A DNA stretch of 36,489 bases from Candidatus Daviesbacteria bacterium (GTDB taxonomy: Bacteria; Patescibacteriota; Microgenomatia; Daviesbacterales; UBA10151), in contig JACPEW010000007.1 of the NCBI GenBank assembly GCA_016183305.1, forward strand, positions 1-36,489. The letters run 5' to 3'. The notes under the pieces are model-generated. The model worked only from the letters and a program-made list of their open reading frames with translations. It ran no database searches and was not told the DNA's origin. Position numbers and translations under genes: made by a program. Positions 22,158 to 30,252 of this stretch are shown one piece after another (the first letter of the stretch is position 1; every line of letters begins with the position of its first letter).

Positions 22158-22574
22158 ATGAAACGGGAATTTTCTGCTGGTGGAATAGTTTTTAATGATA
22201 AAGGACAAGTGCTGGTAACTCAGCACTCTCAAAATCACCATTGGAGTTTTCCTAAGGGCTTACTTGATCATCCTGAACAAACTACAGAGGAATCTGCTTT
22301 AAGGGAGGTGAAAGAAGAAGGCGGGATAAAAGCTGAGATTATAGGCAAAGTTGGTTATTCCAAGTATGTATATAGTTTCAATAGGGAAAAGATCTTTAAG
22401 ATAGTAACCTATTTTCTGATGAGATACCTCTCAGGAGATCCCAAAGACCATGACTGGGAGGTATCAGAGGCCGGTTGGTATGAGCCTGAGGATGCTTTAA
22501 AACAACTCACTTTCAGTCAAGATAAAGAACTGTTGAAAAAAGCTTTAGAATTACTTAAAACTTTAGAATCATGA
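22158..22574 (+). CDS. Nudix hydrolase
   Basis: 138 residues. The Nudix box GX5EX7REUXEEXGU is seen as GLLDHPEQTTEESALREVKEEGGI (about 35-58), with the metal-binding REVKEE. The fold starts SAGGIVFNDKGQVLVTQ and WSFPKG precedes the box, as in MutT/Ap4A-type enzymes that cleave nucleoside diphosphate derivatives. The exact substrate cannot be told. It lies 17 bp after the tRNA-Arg gene and 13 bp before tlyA. Confidence 0.92.
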   Translation: MKREFSAGGIVFNDKGQVLVTQHSQNHHWSFPKGLLDHPEQTTEESALREVKEEGGIKAEIIGKVGYSKYVYSFNREKIFKIVTYFLMRYLSGDPKDHDWEVSEAGWYEPEDALKQLTFSQDKELLKKALELLKTLES

Positions 22575-22587
22575 ATTACGGATAAAC

Positions 22588-23175
22588 ATGGATAACCAAT
22601 TCGTTTCCCGTGGCGGGATTAAATTACAAGCAGCTATTGAAAATTGGAAACTGAAAATTGAAAATTTAGCAGTGCTTGATGTAGGTTCTTCAACTGGTGG
22701 TTTTGTAGACTGTCTTCTGCAAAATGGAGCACAAAAAGTTTATGCTTTGGATACTGCTTATGGGGAGTTGGCATGGAAACTCCGGAACGATCCTAAAGTG
22801 GTAGTGACGGAGAGGACTAATATCCTTCATTTGGATAAACTTCCATCTTCTGTCATTCCTGCTCGCCGGGATGACGATTCAAAGGTAGATATCGTCACTA
22901 TCGATGCCGGCTGGACTAAATTAGAATTAATCTTACCAATAGTAAAAAAATTTCTAAAACCTGAAGGATTGATTATAGCCTTACTTAAACCTCATTATGA
23001 AGCTGAAAAAAAAGATCTAATCAAGGGAGTTCTGCCTCCAGACAAAGCTAAAAAGGTTAAAGAACAAGTGATTAAGAAGATTAATGATTCAGGATTTAAG
23101 ATTTATGAGCAAATGGAATCACCAATATTGGGGGGAGCAGGGAATAGCGAATATTTACTTCTTCTTAAACTTTGA
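22588..23175 (+). CDS. tlyA: TlyA-like (FtsJ-type) rRNA methyltransferase without S4 domain
   Basis: 195 residues. FVSRGGIKLQAAIE is the TlyA linker motif and VLDVGSSTGGFVDCLLQNGAQKVYALD the SAM-binding motif. Later parts include VDIVTIDAGWTKLELILP, LIALLKPHYEA and ILGGAGNSEYLLLLK. TlyA proteins 2'-O-methylate 16S/23S rRNA; the usual N-terminal S4 RNA-binding domain (about 60 residues) is missing here. Two in-frame inserts look repeat-derived: ENWKLKIENLA near residue 20 and SSVIPARRDDDS near residue 90. The 3' end overlaps the convergent small membrane gene. Confidence 0.85.
   Translation: MDNQFVSRGGIKLQAAIENWKLKIENLAVLDVGSSTGGFVDCLLQNGAQKVYALDTAYGELAWKLRNDPKVVVTERTNILHLDKLPSSVIPARRDDDSKVDIVTIDAGWTKLELILPIVKKFLKPEGLIIALLKPHYEAEKKDLIKGVLPPDKAKKVKEQVIKKINDSGFKIYEQMESPILGGAGNSEYLLLLKL
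22851..22877 (+). repeat. Palindromic repeat inside tlyA
   Basis: TGTCATTCCTGCTCGCCGGG followed by ATGACGA: GTCATTCC pairs with GGGATGAC. It is the core of the intergenic repeat family, here read in frame as SVIPARRDD. Confidence 0.8.
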
Positions 23176-23403
23176 GGAAAAAAAGGTTTTAATATCTGTT
23201 AAGACTTCATCTAATTGTTTGGTTCTCCAAAGATAAAAGATAGGAATAAGTCCAAAGAGATTAATTAAAAGAATGGCTATAAACCATACTAAAGCTCCTT
23301 TTTTGGCAGATCTCCATAGTCCAATTCCTTTCCAAAATAATTCCCACATAATAAGCAGTAAAACTATCCCGCCTTCTAGATTTGGAACTTGCCAGTTAAA
23401 CAT
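23155..23403 (-). CDS. Small membrane protein, DUF5652-like
   Basis: 82 residues with two helices (about 12-30 and 38-60). The pattern 'LLLIMWELFWKGIGLWRSAKK...WFIAILLINLFGLIPIFYL' fits DUF5652, a family I associate with Patescibacteria. Function unknown. It overlaps the 3' end of tlyA by 21 bp, convergent. Confidence 0.75.
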   Translation of the reverse strand: MFNWQVPNLEGGIVLLLIMWELFWKGIGLWRSAKKGALVWFIAILLINLFGLIPIFYLWRTKQLDEVLTDIKTFFSSKFKKK

Positions 23404-23423
23404 CAGATTATTATAACACTAAG

Positions 23424-23508
23424 CGGAGAGGGAGGGATTTGAACCCTCGATACCTTACGGTATACGCGCTTTCCAAGCGCGCGCACTAGGCCACTATGCG
23501 ACCTCTCC
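23424..23508 (-). tRNA. tRNA-Ser (anticodon GGA)
   Basis: Minus strand: acceptor GGAGAGG/CCTCTCC, anticodon stem CGCGC/GCGCG with loop TTGGAAA, variable arm TATACCGTAAGGTATC, T-arm GAGGGTTCAAATCCCTC, discriminator G. CCA is not encoded. Confidence 0.94.
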
Positions 23509-23561
23509 AGTGAAGGCTATTATACCTAATTTTAGGTTCTAGTTACTAGATCTATTCATGC

Positions 23562-23590
23562 TTGTCTTCGGGATCTTTTTGGTGTACAAT
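23562..23590 (+). promoter_or_regulatory. Likely dnaG-rpoD promoter
   Basis: TTGTCT (23562-23567), 17-bp spacer, TACAAT (23585-23590). The start codon of dnaG is 58 nt further on, so this core operon has a normal leader, unlike the accessory genes. Confidence 0.5.
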
Positions 23591-23648
23591 TCACCCGCAA
23601 TACCTGAAAGTTTTAATTTATATGGGCTTTTGGGATTACTGCAGGTCT

Positions 23649-25424
23649 ATGGATGATACAGAACTGATAAAACAGAAAATAAATATTGTAGATTTAATCT
23701 CCGGATATCTTCCTTTAAAAAAAGCAGGTATAAATTTTAAAGCCAATTGCCCTTTCCATAACGAGAAAACTCCTTCATTTGTTGTTTCTCCTGAACGCCA
23801 AATCTGGCACTGTTTTGGCTGTCAGAAGACAGGAGACCACTTTACTTTTTTAATAGAAAAAGAAGGAATGGAATTTAAAGAAGCCTTAGAAGTACTGGCT
23901 AAAAAAGCAGGAATAGTCTTACAAAGAAAAACTGGTGACAAGAAAGACTTTAAAGACAGGCTATTTGAAGTAAATTTAAAAGCTCAAGAATTTTTCCACT
24001 ATATTCTAACCAAACATCTCTTGGGCAAAAAAGCCCTTGAGTATCTAAAAAATAGAGGAGTAACAGCTTCTTCCGTTGAACAGTTTGGCCTAGGTTATGC
24101 TCCTAATTCCTGGGAATCTTTAACTAAGTTTTTGTTAAAAAGAGGTTTTTCTATGCAGGAAATTATAGCTTCTGGTTTAGGGGTAGTTTCAAAATCAGGC
24201 TGCTATGACCGTTTCAGAGGCAGAATTACTTATCCTTTATTTGATAGTAAGGAAAAATTAAGAGGTTTTTCTGGCAGGGTATTAGTTGCTGCTGAACCTA
24301 AATATATTAATACCCCTCAAACTCCAATTTTTGATAAAAGCAATCTTTTGTTTGGTCTAAATTTAGCAAAGACAGAAATCAGGAATAAAAAAGAGGCAGT
24401 TTTAGTAGAAGGAGAAATGGATATGATTATGTCTTTTCAGTCAGGTTTTAAAAATGTAGTAGCTTCAAAAGGCACAGCCTTAACTGAAGGACAAATAGAT
24501 TTACTGAAAAAATACACAGAAAACCTCTCTTTAGGTTTTGATATGGATTTAGCAGGAGACAGTGCTTGCAAAAGGGGTATTGAAATGGCAGATAAGGCAG
24601 GATTAAATATTAAAATAGTTCAACTTCAAGGCGGGAAAGATGCAGCAGAAGTCATCCGCGGGAATCCTGCTGTTTGGCAGAAAGCTTTGGAAGGATCTGT
24701 GCCTATTTATGATTATTATCTGACCTCTGTTTCCAAAAGATATGATACAAAAAAACCCTCAGATCTTAGAAAGATTGGGGAGGAGCTCATTCCTGTTTGG
24801 GCAAAGATTACTGATGATTTAGTAAGAGAACATTATATTCAAAGGTTAGCAGCTTTTCTGCAAACAGATGAAAAAATAATGCGTGATTGGGTGGAAAAAG
24901 CCAGAAACCTGCCACAAAAAAGTTATGCCAGTATTTTTACTAAAAAAATGGAAGATAATATAGTCACACCCAGATCCAGAAGAGATTTATTAGAGGAGTA
25001 TTTGATAGCTTTATTGCTGCATCTTCCTAAAGATTATAATTTTGTTCCTAATTTTCCCGAGACCCTATTTTTAGCAGAGAAATGGCGCGAGTTGTATGTT
25101 TTGCTGGTGCTTTATTTAGACTCAATTTCTTTTAAAAGCACCTCATTTAATATTAATGAATTTATTTTGAGTTTGCCTAAAGAAATAGTTGCTGAAGTAG
25201 ATAGGTTGTATTTAATGGAACTTGATAGTAAACTTATGGACAATAAATATTGGAAAAAGGAGACGGATGGGGTAGTTTCAGAGCTTAAAAAAGCTCTAAT
25301 TAAAGCATCGCTCCAAAAACTGTCTTTGGAAATAAAAAATGCCCAAGAGTTTGATAAGATAGAAGTCGTAGAAACCTTAAATAAAAGATTTAGAGACCTG
25401 TCTGTTAAATTAAAGAATTTCTGA
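23649..25424 (+). CDS. dnaG: DNA primase DnaG
   Basis: 591 residues from ATG 23649; the frame is open to 23562 but those 29 codons cover the promoter. The CHC2 zinc finger (CPFH...WHCFGCQKTGD, about 34-62), the catalytic core with FGLGYAP and FDSKEKLRGFSGR, and the TOPRIM domain (AVLVEGEMDMIMSFQSG, then LGFDMDLAGDSACKRG, about 250-330) are present in order. A C-terminal part (to 591) would bind the helicase DnaB. It makes RNA primers for replication. It is followed by the sigma factor gene at 57 bp, the classical dnaG-rpoD pairing. Confidence 0.95.
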   Translation: MDDTELIKQKINIVDLISGYLPLKKAGINFKANCPFHNEKTPSFVVSPERQIWHCFGCQKTGDHFTFLIEKEGMEFKEALEVLAKKAGIVLQRKTGDKKDFKDRLFEVNLKAQEFFHYILTKHLLGKKALEYLKNRGVTASSVEQFGLGYAPNSWESLTKFLLKRGFSMQEIIASGLGVVSKSGCYDRFRGRITYPLFDSKEKLRGFSGRVLVAAEPKYINTPQTPIFDKSNLLFGLNLAKTEIRNKKEAVLVEGEMDMIMSFQSGFKNVVASKGTALTEGQIDLLKKYTENLSLGFDMDLAGDSACKRGIEMADKAGLNIKIVQLQGGKDAAEVIRGNPAVWQKALEGSVPIYDYYLTSVSKRYDTKKPSDLRKIGEELIPVWAKITDDLVREHYIQRLAAFLQTDEKIMRDWVEKARNLPQKSYASIFTKKMEDNIVTPRSRRDLLEEYLIALLLHLPKDYNFVPNFPETLFLAEKWRELYVLLVLYLDSISFKSTSFNINEFILSLPKEIVAEVDRLYLMELDSKLMDNKYWKKETDGVVSELKKALIKASLQKLSLEIKNAQEFDKIEVVETLNKRFRDLSVKLKNF

Positions 25425-25481
25425 TAAGTACCAAAGTTTGGAATACTTGAAGTTTGGTTCTTGGAAAACTTAATTAAAGTT

Positions 25482-26570
25482 ATGGCTAAACACAAAGAAA
25501 CGCAACTGGATATAAAAAAGCTTTTTAAATTAGGCAAAGACAGGGGTTTTGTAACCCAAGAAGAAATTTTGCAAATCTTTCCAAAACCAGAAGATACTTT
25601 AGAGGAGCTTGATGAGTTTTTTATTAAGCTAACTAATGAAAATATTGATGTTTTTGAAACAACAGCAGAAGAATTAGAAGCTGAGACTAAATCCCCCTCA
25701 GAGTTAGAAAAAGAGCTGGAAGTACTAACTACCCTAGAGGGAGGTTTTGTTACAGATCCTGTCAGGCAATACCTCCGTGATATAGGCAAAATTCCTCTTT
25801 TAACAGCAGCTGATGAGATAGAGCTTGCTAAGAAAGCAGAAAAAAATGTGAAAGTAGCCAGAGATAAGTTAATCAGTGCTAACTTAAGATTGGTGGTATC
25901 TATTGCTAAAAAGTATGTGGGTAGGGGAATGAGTTTATTGGATTTAATTGAAGAAGGTAATATTGGTTTGATGAGGGCTGTTGATAAATATGATTGGAGA
26001 AGAGGTTATAAATTCTCAACATATGCTACCTGGTGGATCAGGCAGGCTATCACCAGGGCCATAGCTGATCAGGCCAGAACTATCAGGATTCCTGTTCATA
26101 TGGTAGAAACAATTAATAGATTTAATAGAACCCAAAGAAAATTAATGCAGGAGCTGGGCAGAGAGCCTGCCCCGGAAGAAGTAGCTAAAGCTTTGGGGAT
26201 AGATGAAAGCAAAGCCAGGGAAATTATTAAAGTATCTCAAGAGCCAACATCCCTTGAAACTCCAGTGGGGGATGAAGAGGATTCTCATTTGGGAGATTTT
26301 ATAGCAGACCAGGGTCTGCAGCCTGATGAGCAGGCAACAAGAGAGCTTTTAAAAATTCACTTAGATGAGGTGTTAGATTCTTTATCACCCAGGGAAAAAA
26401 GGGTTTTACAATTAAGGTTTGGGTTAGAAGATGGCAAGCAAAGAACTCTGGAAGAAGTAGGTAAAGAATTTGGAGTTACCAGGGAAAGAATCAGGCAGAT
26501 TGAGGCAAAAGCCATTAGAAAATTAAAGCATCCCACCCGTGCCAAAAAGCTCAGGGACTACCTGGAATAA
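25482..26570 (+). CDS. rpoD: Primary RNA polymerase sigma factor (sigma-70/SigA)
   Basis: 362 residues from ATG 25482 (a TTG at 25461 is possible). A short region 1.1-like N-terminus is followed by [16 protein letters not shown] (region 1.2), [33 protein letters not shown] and [19 protein letters not shown] (region 2, -10 binding), region 3, and [18 protein letters not shown] plus [19 protein letters not shown] (region 4, -35 binding). All promoter-recognition helices look standard, which agrees with the TTGACA/TATAAT promoters seen in this window. Confidence 0.96.
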   Translation: MAKHKETQLDIKKLFKLGKDRGFVTQEEILQIFPKPEDTLEELDEFFIKLTNENIDVFETTAEELEAETKSPSELEKELEVLTTLEGGFVTDPVRQYLRDIGKIPLLTAADEIELAKKAEKNVKVARDKLISANLRLVVSIAKKYVGRGMSLLDLIEEGNIGLMRAVDKYDWRRGYKFSTYATWWIRQAITRAIADQARTIRIPVHMVETINRFNRTQRKLMQELGREPAPEEVAKALGIDESKAREIIKVSQEPTSLETPVGDEEDSHLGDFIADQGLQPDEQATRELLKIHLDEVLDSLSPREKRVLQLRFGLEDGKQRTLEEVGKEFGVTRERIRQIEAKAIRKLKHPTRAKKLRDYLE

Positions 26571-26579
26571 TTCCCTTAA

Positions 26580-26840
26580 TTATTTCTGTATCTTATTCCA
26601 CAGCATGGCAAACACGTAGCCAAAACCATAACCTATTATGGCAGTCACTGCTACTAAAGTTACCCACTTAATTAGATCAAATGGTTGGATAGTAAATGGA
26701 TTATTCAAAAAATGAAGATCCAAAATCCAACTTTGCAGGGCTGATGCCCATCCCAAAAGTACTAATAATCCCCATACTATATGCCAAAGCCCGGCAAAAG
26801 TTCCCAATACCATAGCTGTTTTACTAGGATTTAATTTCAA
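26580..26840 (-). CDS. Small two-helix membrane protein
   Basis: 86 residues from a TTG at 26840 with a GAGGTG Shine-Dalgarno 8 nt upstream. Helix 1 is about 9-32 (MVLGTFAGLWHIVWGLLVLLG) and helix 2 about 57-80 with several glycines. I do not recognise the family with confidence; similar short proteins are common in small genomes. It is convergent with rpoD, 9 bp away. Confidence 0.65.
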   Translation of the reverse strand: MKLNPSKTAMVLGTFAGLWHIVWGLLVLLGWASALQSWILDLHFLNNPFTIQPFDLIKWVTLVAVTAIIGYGFGYVFAMLWNKIQK

Positions 26841-26861
26841 ATTTTCTCACCTCTTTTCATA

Positions 26862-26911
26862 TGTCATTCTGTGCTTGACAGAGTGCGTGTCCTCCGGACA
26901 ACGGAATCTAT
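26862..26911. repeat. Intergenic palindromic repeat, degenerate
   Basis: TGTCATTCTGTGCTTGACAG with GTCCTCCGGAC hairpin and CGGAATCTATA end. The remainder of 26841-27011 shows nothing recognisable. Confidence 0.55.
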
Positions 26912-27011
26912 ATAAAAATAGACCTTAAACTAGATGTACACCCCTGTGTTTAAAAATGCAAGTAGAGATGGTAAAATTCCCATTGGTACATTTACATTTA
27001 TAATTTAATAA

Positions 27012-27083
27012 TCCCCTGTAGCTCAATGGTAGAGCGAGATCCTGTTAAGATCGAGGTTCGTGGTTCGAATCCACGCGGGGGAG
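27012..27083 (+). tRNA. tRNA-Asn (anticodon GTT)
   Basis: Acceptor TCCCCTG/CGGGGGA, D-arm GCTC/GAGC, anticodon loop CTGTTAA, T-arm CGTGGTTCGAATCCACG, discriminator G, CCA not encoded. It marks the border between core genes and the accessory region. Confidence 0.93.
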
Positions 27084-27144
27084 CAGATTGTTTTACGCAC
27101 GAATATGTTAAATGTTGACATGTTAAGTATATGTAAAATGATTA

Positions 27145-27153
27145 TGTTATAAT
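27145..27153 (+). promoter_or_regulatory. Extended -10 promoter of the HNH gene
   Basis: TGTTATAAT with TATAAT at 27148-27153 is followed by 6 nt and ATG 27160. There is no good -35 at 17 bp; a TTGACA at 27115 is 10 bp too far away. Confidence 0.45.
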
Positions 27154-27159
27154 ATATGG

Positions 27160-27576
27160 ATGAAAAGATGTTATAAGTGTAAACAGACAAAATCTTTAAG
27201 TGAGTTCTATAAGTTATCAAGGAGCAAAGATGGCCTGCAGCCGATTTGTAAGGTTTGTGATATTGCACAAACCAAAGCTAGATATAGGAATAATAAAAAA
27301 TATTATATAGATGCTGCTAGAGCTAATAGACAAAAAACAATAGATTTTATAAACAAAGTTAAATCAAATCCATGTACTGATTGTGGGAATATTTATCATC
27401 CAGTATGTATGGATTTTGACCATCTTGAAGAAAAAGAAAAAGCAATATCTTTACTTAAAGGTCGTTCAATAGCAGGGATAACTAAGGAAATTATGAAATG
27501 TGAACTAGTTTGTTCAAATTGTCATAGACTAAGAACTCTTAAAAGAAGTGTAACGCTTAACATGAATGAATTATGA
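27160..27576 (+). CDS. HNH endonuclease-like protein with zinc-binding cysteines
   Basis: 138 residues. An N-terminal knuckle MKRCYKCKQTKSLSEFY and ICKVCD gives four cysteines; a basic helix follows; the C-terminal half has CTDCG, MDFDHLEEKE and LVCSNCHRLRT, i.e. the H-N-H residues with two CxxC pairs. This architecture is typical of phage and mobile-element HNH proteins. It overlaps the next gene by 4 nt (ATGA). DNA cleavage is inferred from the motif only. Confidence 0.82.
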   Translation: MKRCYKCKQTKSLSEFYKLSRSKDGLQPICKVCDIAQTKARYRNNKKYYIDAARANRQKTIDFINKVKSNPCTDCGNIYHPVCMDFDHLEEKEKAISLLKGRSIAGITKEIMKCELVCSNCHRLRTLKRSVTLNMNEL

Positions 27577-27773
27577 AACAATCTAAATTTAACGTTAATA
27601 AAAAATACTGGGCATTGTGTAACGAATGTGGTACTGAGCTTTACCCGAATTCTAATAAGGCAGAATGGGGAGCTATAACTGTTTCTATGGGTAAAAAATG
27701 TCCAAGATGTGGCAAGAAAGCTATTTTGATACCTGTAGATGATTGGGAAGATAGAGAGTTTGATTATGCCTAA
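27573..27773 (+). CDS. Small zinc-ribbon protein
   Basis: 66 residues with CNECG and CPRCG knuckles (about 16-20 and 43-47) and an acidic C-terminus (DDWEDREFDYA). Coupled to the HNH gene by a 4-nt overlap. May be a partner or regulator of it; no family is recognised. Confidence 0.6.
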   Translation: MKQSKFNVNKKYWALCNECGTELYPNSNKAEWGAITVSMGKKCPRCGKKAILIPVDDWEDREFDYA

Positions 27774-27806
27774 ACCGTATAAAGAATCCTAATATTATTT
27801 CTATAG

Positions 27807-28394
27807 CCAATAAAAAATAGTGAGAAGTTTTTACATCCTATTATTAAAGCCATCTTCTTGCATTTTTGGATTGGTTATTTACACCCTTTTGTTGATGGAA
27901 ATGGTAGATTGGCAAGGACTTTATTTTATTGGTATCTTCTAAAGAAAAAGTATTGGACTTTTATGTATTTACCAATTTCTCTGGTAATTAAACGAGCCCC
28001 AATTCAATACTCAATGGCTTATATTTACTCCGAACAAGACTCCTACGATGCTACATATTTTTTCGATTTTCATATAAGAAAAATTATACAAGCTCTTAAT
28101 GACTTTAATGAGTATGTGAGTGAGAAGATTTTAGAAAATAAGCAGATAGATAGTATTATCAGCAAAGATATAAATCTTGTAGATAGACAGAGATATTTGA
28201 TACACCATTTAGCTTCTGAGACTAACGCATATTCTACAATTACATCTCATGCTACCCTTAATAATATTTCTAGGCAGACGGCTGCTAAGGACATTAAACA
28301 GCTGGTAAATATAGGGTTAGTGAAGGGAACAAAAGAAGGAAAGTATATAAAATATCGTGCTACCCAAAAACTTCTTGATATGCACCTGGCGTGA
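27807..28394 (+). pseudogene. Fic-family protein, N-terminal part lost
   Basis: The open frame starts after an in-frame TAG at 27804-27806 and reads NSEKFLHPIIKAIFLHFWIG, then YLHPFVDGNGRLAR, a perfect Fic motif (HPFxDGNGRxxR). A C-terminal winged-helix part with NNISRQTAAKDIKQLVNIGLV ends at 28394. Full-length relatives have about 150-200 more residues before this point, including the helices that hold the target and the inhibitory motif. The first usable ATG-like start (27858, non-ATG) would leave 178 residues. Probably inactive, although the motif is intact. Confidence 0.7.
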
Positions 28395-28442
28395 CTAATA
28401 TTTAGAAGGATAGAGGTAGTAGCTTAAATCTGCTTAATGTAG

Positions 28443-29363
28443 TGTCAAGTACCCCATTCATTAAGACATTATTCTTTAACTAATTGAGCATAAACGGCAG
28501 GCGGCATTTTTAGAACGGTGTGGATCTTTTCAAAGTTGTAGTAGTGGATCTGGCTGTAGATCTCCTCAATTAATTGCCCAATTGTTTCAAACCTGTTTAA
28601 ATCTCCTGCTTCCATTTTAAACTTACCAAAGAATGATTCCTGATAGCCATTTTGCCAGGGTGAGGCTTTGTCTGAAACTGATATTTTAGTTCCCGCTCCT
28701 TCTAAATGGTCTGTACAAACCTTAGCCATAAATTCAGTCCCCTGGTCAGAATGGAAAATTTTAGGAACCTGTTTAGTGATTAAGACAGCCTGCTTAATAG
28801 TTGCTGAAACCAGCTCACTGTTGTGGTATTTGCCAAAATTTACACCAACCATCTGTCTGGTGAATATATCTTCAATAGTTGCCAGATACCAGAATCTACC
28901 CTGGAATTTAATGTAGCTTAAATCAGAACACCATAGCTCATTAGCCTTGGTTGGGACAAAGCCTTTGATTAAGTTAGTGTAAGTATGGTGGGAGGTGGAT
29001 CTGGTAGTGTAAAAATGGTTTTTTCTTCGGGGTGGTTTAATCCCAAATATTTTCATTACCCTGCGGATCCTCTTATGGTTAATCTTTAACTCTAACCCCA
29101 GTCTTTTATGCCCATATGCCGGGTGTTTCACCCAAATCTGGTTAATATCATCTCTTAAGGCCAGGTCTTTAACAGTCTGTTTACCTGCTTTGTAGTAAAT
29201 ATTCTTTCTGTTAATTCCTAAAGCCTCTGCCCTGACTGATTTAATATTACCAGCTTTAATCTCAGCTGGAATAATTTTTCTTTGCATGGATACTCCTTTC
29301 TAAACTCTCCCGGATTTTAACAAAAGTCAGAGAATCTTGTCTTAGTTTAAGGGGTACCTGTCA
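28443..29363. mobile_element. IS3-family insertion sequence, 921 bp
   Basis: Terminal inverted repeats TGTCAAGTACCCC (28443-28455) and the complement of GGGGTACCTGTCA (29351-29363) match at 11 of 13 positions. The only gene inside is the orfB-like transposase; there is no room for orfA. No clear target duplication is visible. A second copy with the same end begins at 36350. Confidence 0.85.
28469..29287 (-). CDS. IS3-family transposase (OrfB type, DDE)
   Basis: 272 residues with an AAAGGAG Shine-Dalgarno before ATG 29287. A short helical N-terminus and HTH_21-like part (HPAYGHKRLGLELKINHKRIRRVMK) precede the integrase core: WCSDLSYIKF (first Asp), FHSDQGTEF (second Asp) and NGYQESFFGKFK (Glu), with 35 residues between the second Asp and the Glu, as in DD(35)E. 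Most IS3 elements need an OrfA fused by frameshift; here none is present, so the element may be non-autonomous or work with OrfB alone. Confidence 0.92.
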   Translation of the reverse strand: MQRKIIPAEIKAGNIKSVRAEALGINRKNIYYKAGKQTVKDLALRDDINQIWVKHPAYGHKRLGLELKINHKRIRRVMKIFGIKPPRRKNHFYTTRSTSHHTYTNLIKGFVPTKANELWCSDLSYIKFQGRFWYLATIEDIFTRQMVGVNFGKYHNSELVSATIKQAVLITKQVPKIFHSDQGTEFMAKVCTDHLEGAGTKISVSDKASPWQNGYQESFFGKFKMEAGDLNRFETIGQLIEEIYSQIHYYNFEKIHTVLKMPPAVYAQLVKE

Positions 29364-29382
29364 ATCGGGTAGGGGAAACCCG

Positions 29383-29778
29383 ATGCTTTCTTTTGATGAA
29401 AAAGTAGCACGAATTCTTTATTGGTTAGATAGTAAAAGAATAGCACATAGTAACCCTACTTTGGGGATTTATTATTTGTATCGTGATGAGGTTGGGGTGG
29501 AAAATGTAAAATGGGATGCCTGTGTGCCTGTTAGCGAAAGAGTTGGAACAAAAGGAAATTTTAAATACCAAAAACTACCTGAAACTAAAGTTACAAGTGT
29601 CATTTTGACAGGAGGTTATGATTTAATTGGACCTGCTTTGAAATGGATGGATAGTGAAGCAGAGGCAAGGGGTATAAAAACTAAATGGCCATTGACAGAG
29701 ATATACATCAGGGAAGGAGACAATCCAATTACTGAATTACAGTATTTGGTGGACGATAAAGAGCAAGATGTTCATTAA
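29383..29778 (+). CDS. GyrI-like (effector-binding) domain protein, probably 5'-truncated by the IS
   Basis: 131 residues. LGIYYLYRDEVGVENVKWDACVPVSERV, the KLPETKVTSVILTGGYDLIGPALKWMD stretch and PLTEIYIREGDNPITELQYLV follow the GyrI/AraC effector-binding pattern. The first strand and helix of that fold are absent; the gene starts 20 bp after the end of the IS. An AGGGG sequence inside a CGGGT/ACCCG hairpin stands just before the ATG and could serve as a ribosome-binding site. Likely a decapitated small-molecule-binding protein. Confidence 0.65.
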   Translation: MLSFDEKVARILYWLDSKRIAHSNPTLGIYYLYRDEVGVENVKWDACVPVSERVGTKGNFKYQKLPETKVTSVILTGGYDLIGPALKWMDSEAEARGIKTKWPLTEIYIREGDNPITELQYLVDDKEQDVH

Positions 29779-29845
29779 TGCATTTTAGACTGTAAGAGCA
29801 AGGGAGGGTCTGACTTTTTCTATTTCCTCTCTGATTTGAGCTATC

Positions 29846-29875
29846 CTTCGGTTTCGCTCAGGACTATAGCAAGCC
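29846..29875. repeat. Repeat fragment (TCCTTCGGTTTCGCTCAGGA)
   Basis: Half of the intergenic repeat in the 222-bp gap between the GyrI-like gene and the AbrB gene; nothing else besides the promoter is recognised there. Confidence 0.5.
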
Positions 29876-29965
29876 TAAAATCTTCAAAAGTCTTGATGGT
29901 ACTAACCAGCTCTGTGGCTGTGTTAGAGTTATGGTTTTCAAACAAAAGCCAAAATTTAATGGATA

Positions 29966-30011
29966 TTGACAAATGTAATGTAATTTGATATACATAATGT
30001 ATGACATACAT
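29966..30011 (+). promoter_or_regulatory. Promoter and palindromic operator of the AbrB/VapC pair
   Basis: TTGACA (29966-29971), 17-bp spacer, TATACA (29989-29994), 6 nt, ATG 30001. Two overlapping palindromes, ATACATAATGTAT and ATGTATGACATACAT (29997-30011), cover the -10 box and the start codon. Confidence 0.75.
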
Positions 30012-30252
30012 GGTTTCAATTACTTCTCAAGGTCAAATAAGTATTCCTGCTAAACTCAGAAGAGAGTTGGGATTAAATACTGGGAAAAAAGCTCTAGTTT
30101 CTGTGGAAGACAAAAAGTTGCTTATCGAGCCGGTAAAAGATTTTTTGGAGCTTAGGGGTTCGTTAAAGACTGATATTAAGGCCACTCCTGGACAGATCCG
30201 TGAAGCCTTTGGGGAATATTTAGCCAAGCATGCTGTTAAGGGTATAAAATGA
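30001..30252 (+). CDS. AbrB/SpoVT-family antitoxin
   Basis: 83 residues. SITSQGQISIPAKLRRELGLNTGKKALVSVEDKKLLIEPV is the complete AbrB swapped-hairpin domain; the C-terminal tail ends with FGEYLAKHAVKGIK and would bind the toxin. ATG 30001 is preferred over 30010 because the promoter predicts a transcript start at that base. It overlaps the toxin gene by 4 nt (ATGA). Confidence 0.9.
   Translation: MTYMVSITSQGQISIPAKLRRELGLNTGKKALVSVEDKKLLIEPVKDFLELRGSLKTDIKATPGQIREAFGEYLAKHAVKGIK

Noticed and set aside
25112-25789. 225-residue minus-strand frame across dnaG and rpoD
   Set aside because: Ser/Leu-rich mirror of two certain genes.
27060-27083. Attachment site at the 3' end of tRNA-Asn
   Set aside because: I found no second copy of the tRNA 3' sequence downstream and no integrase gene in the window.
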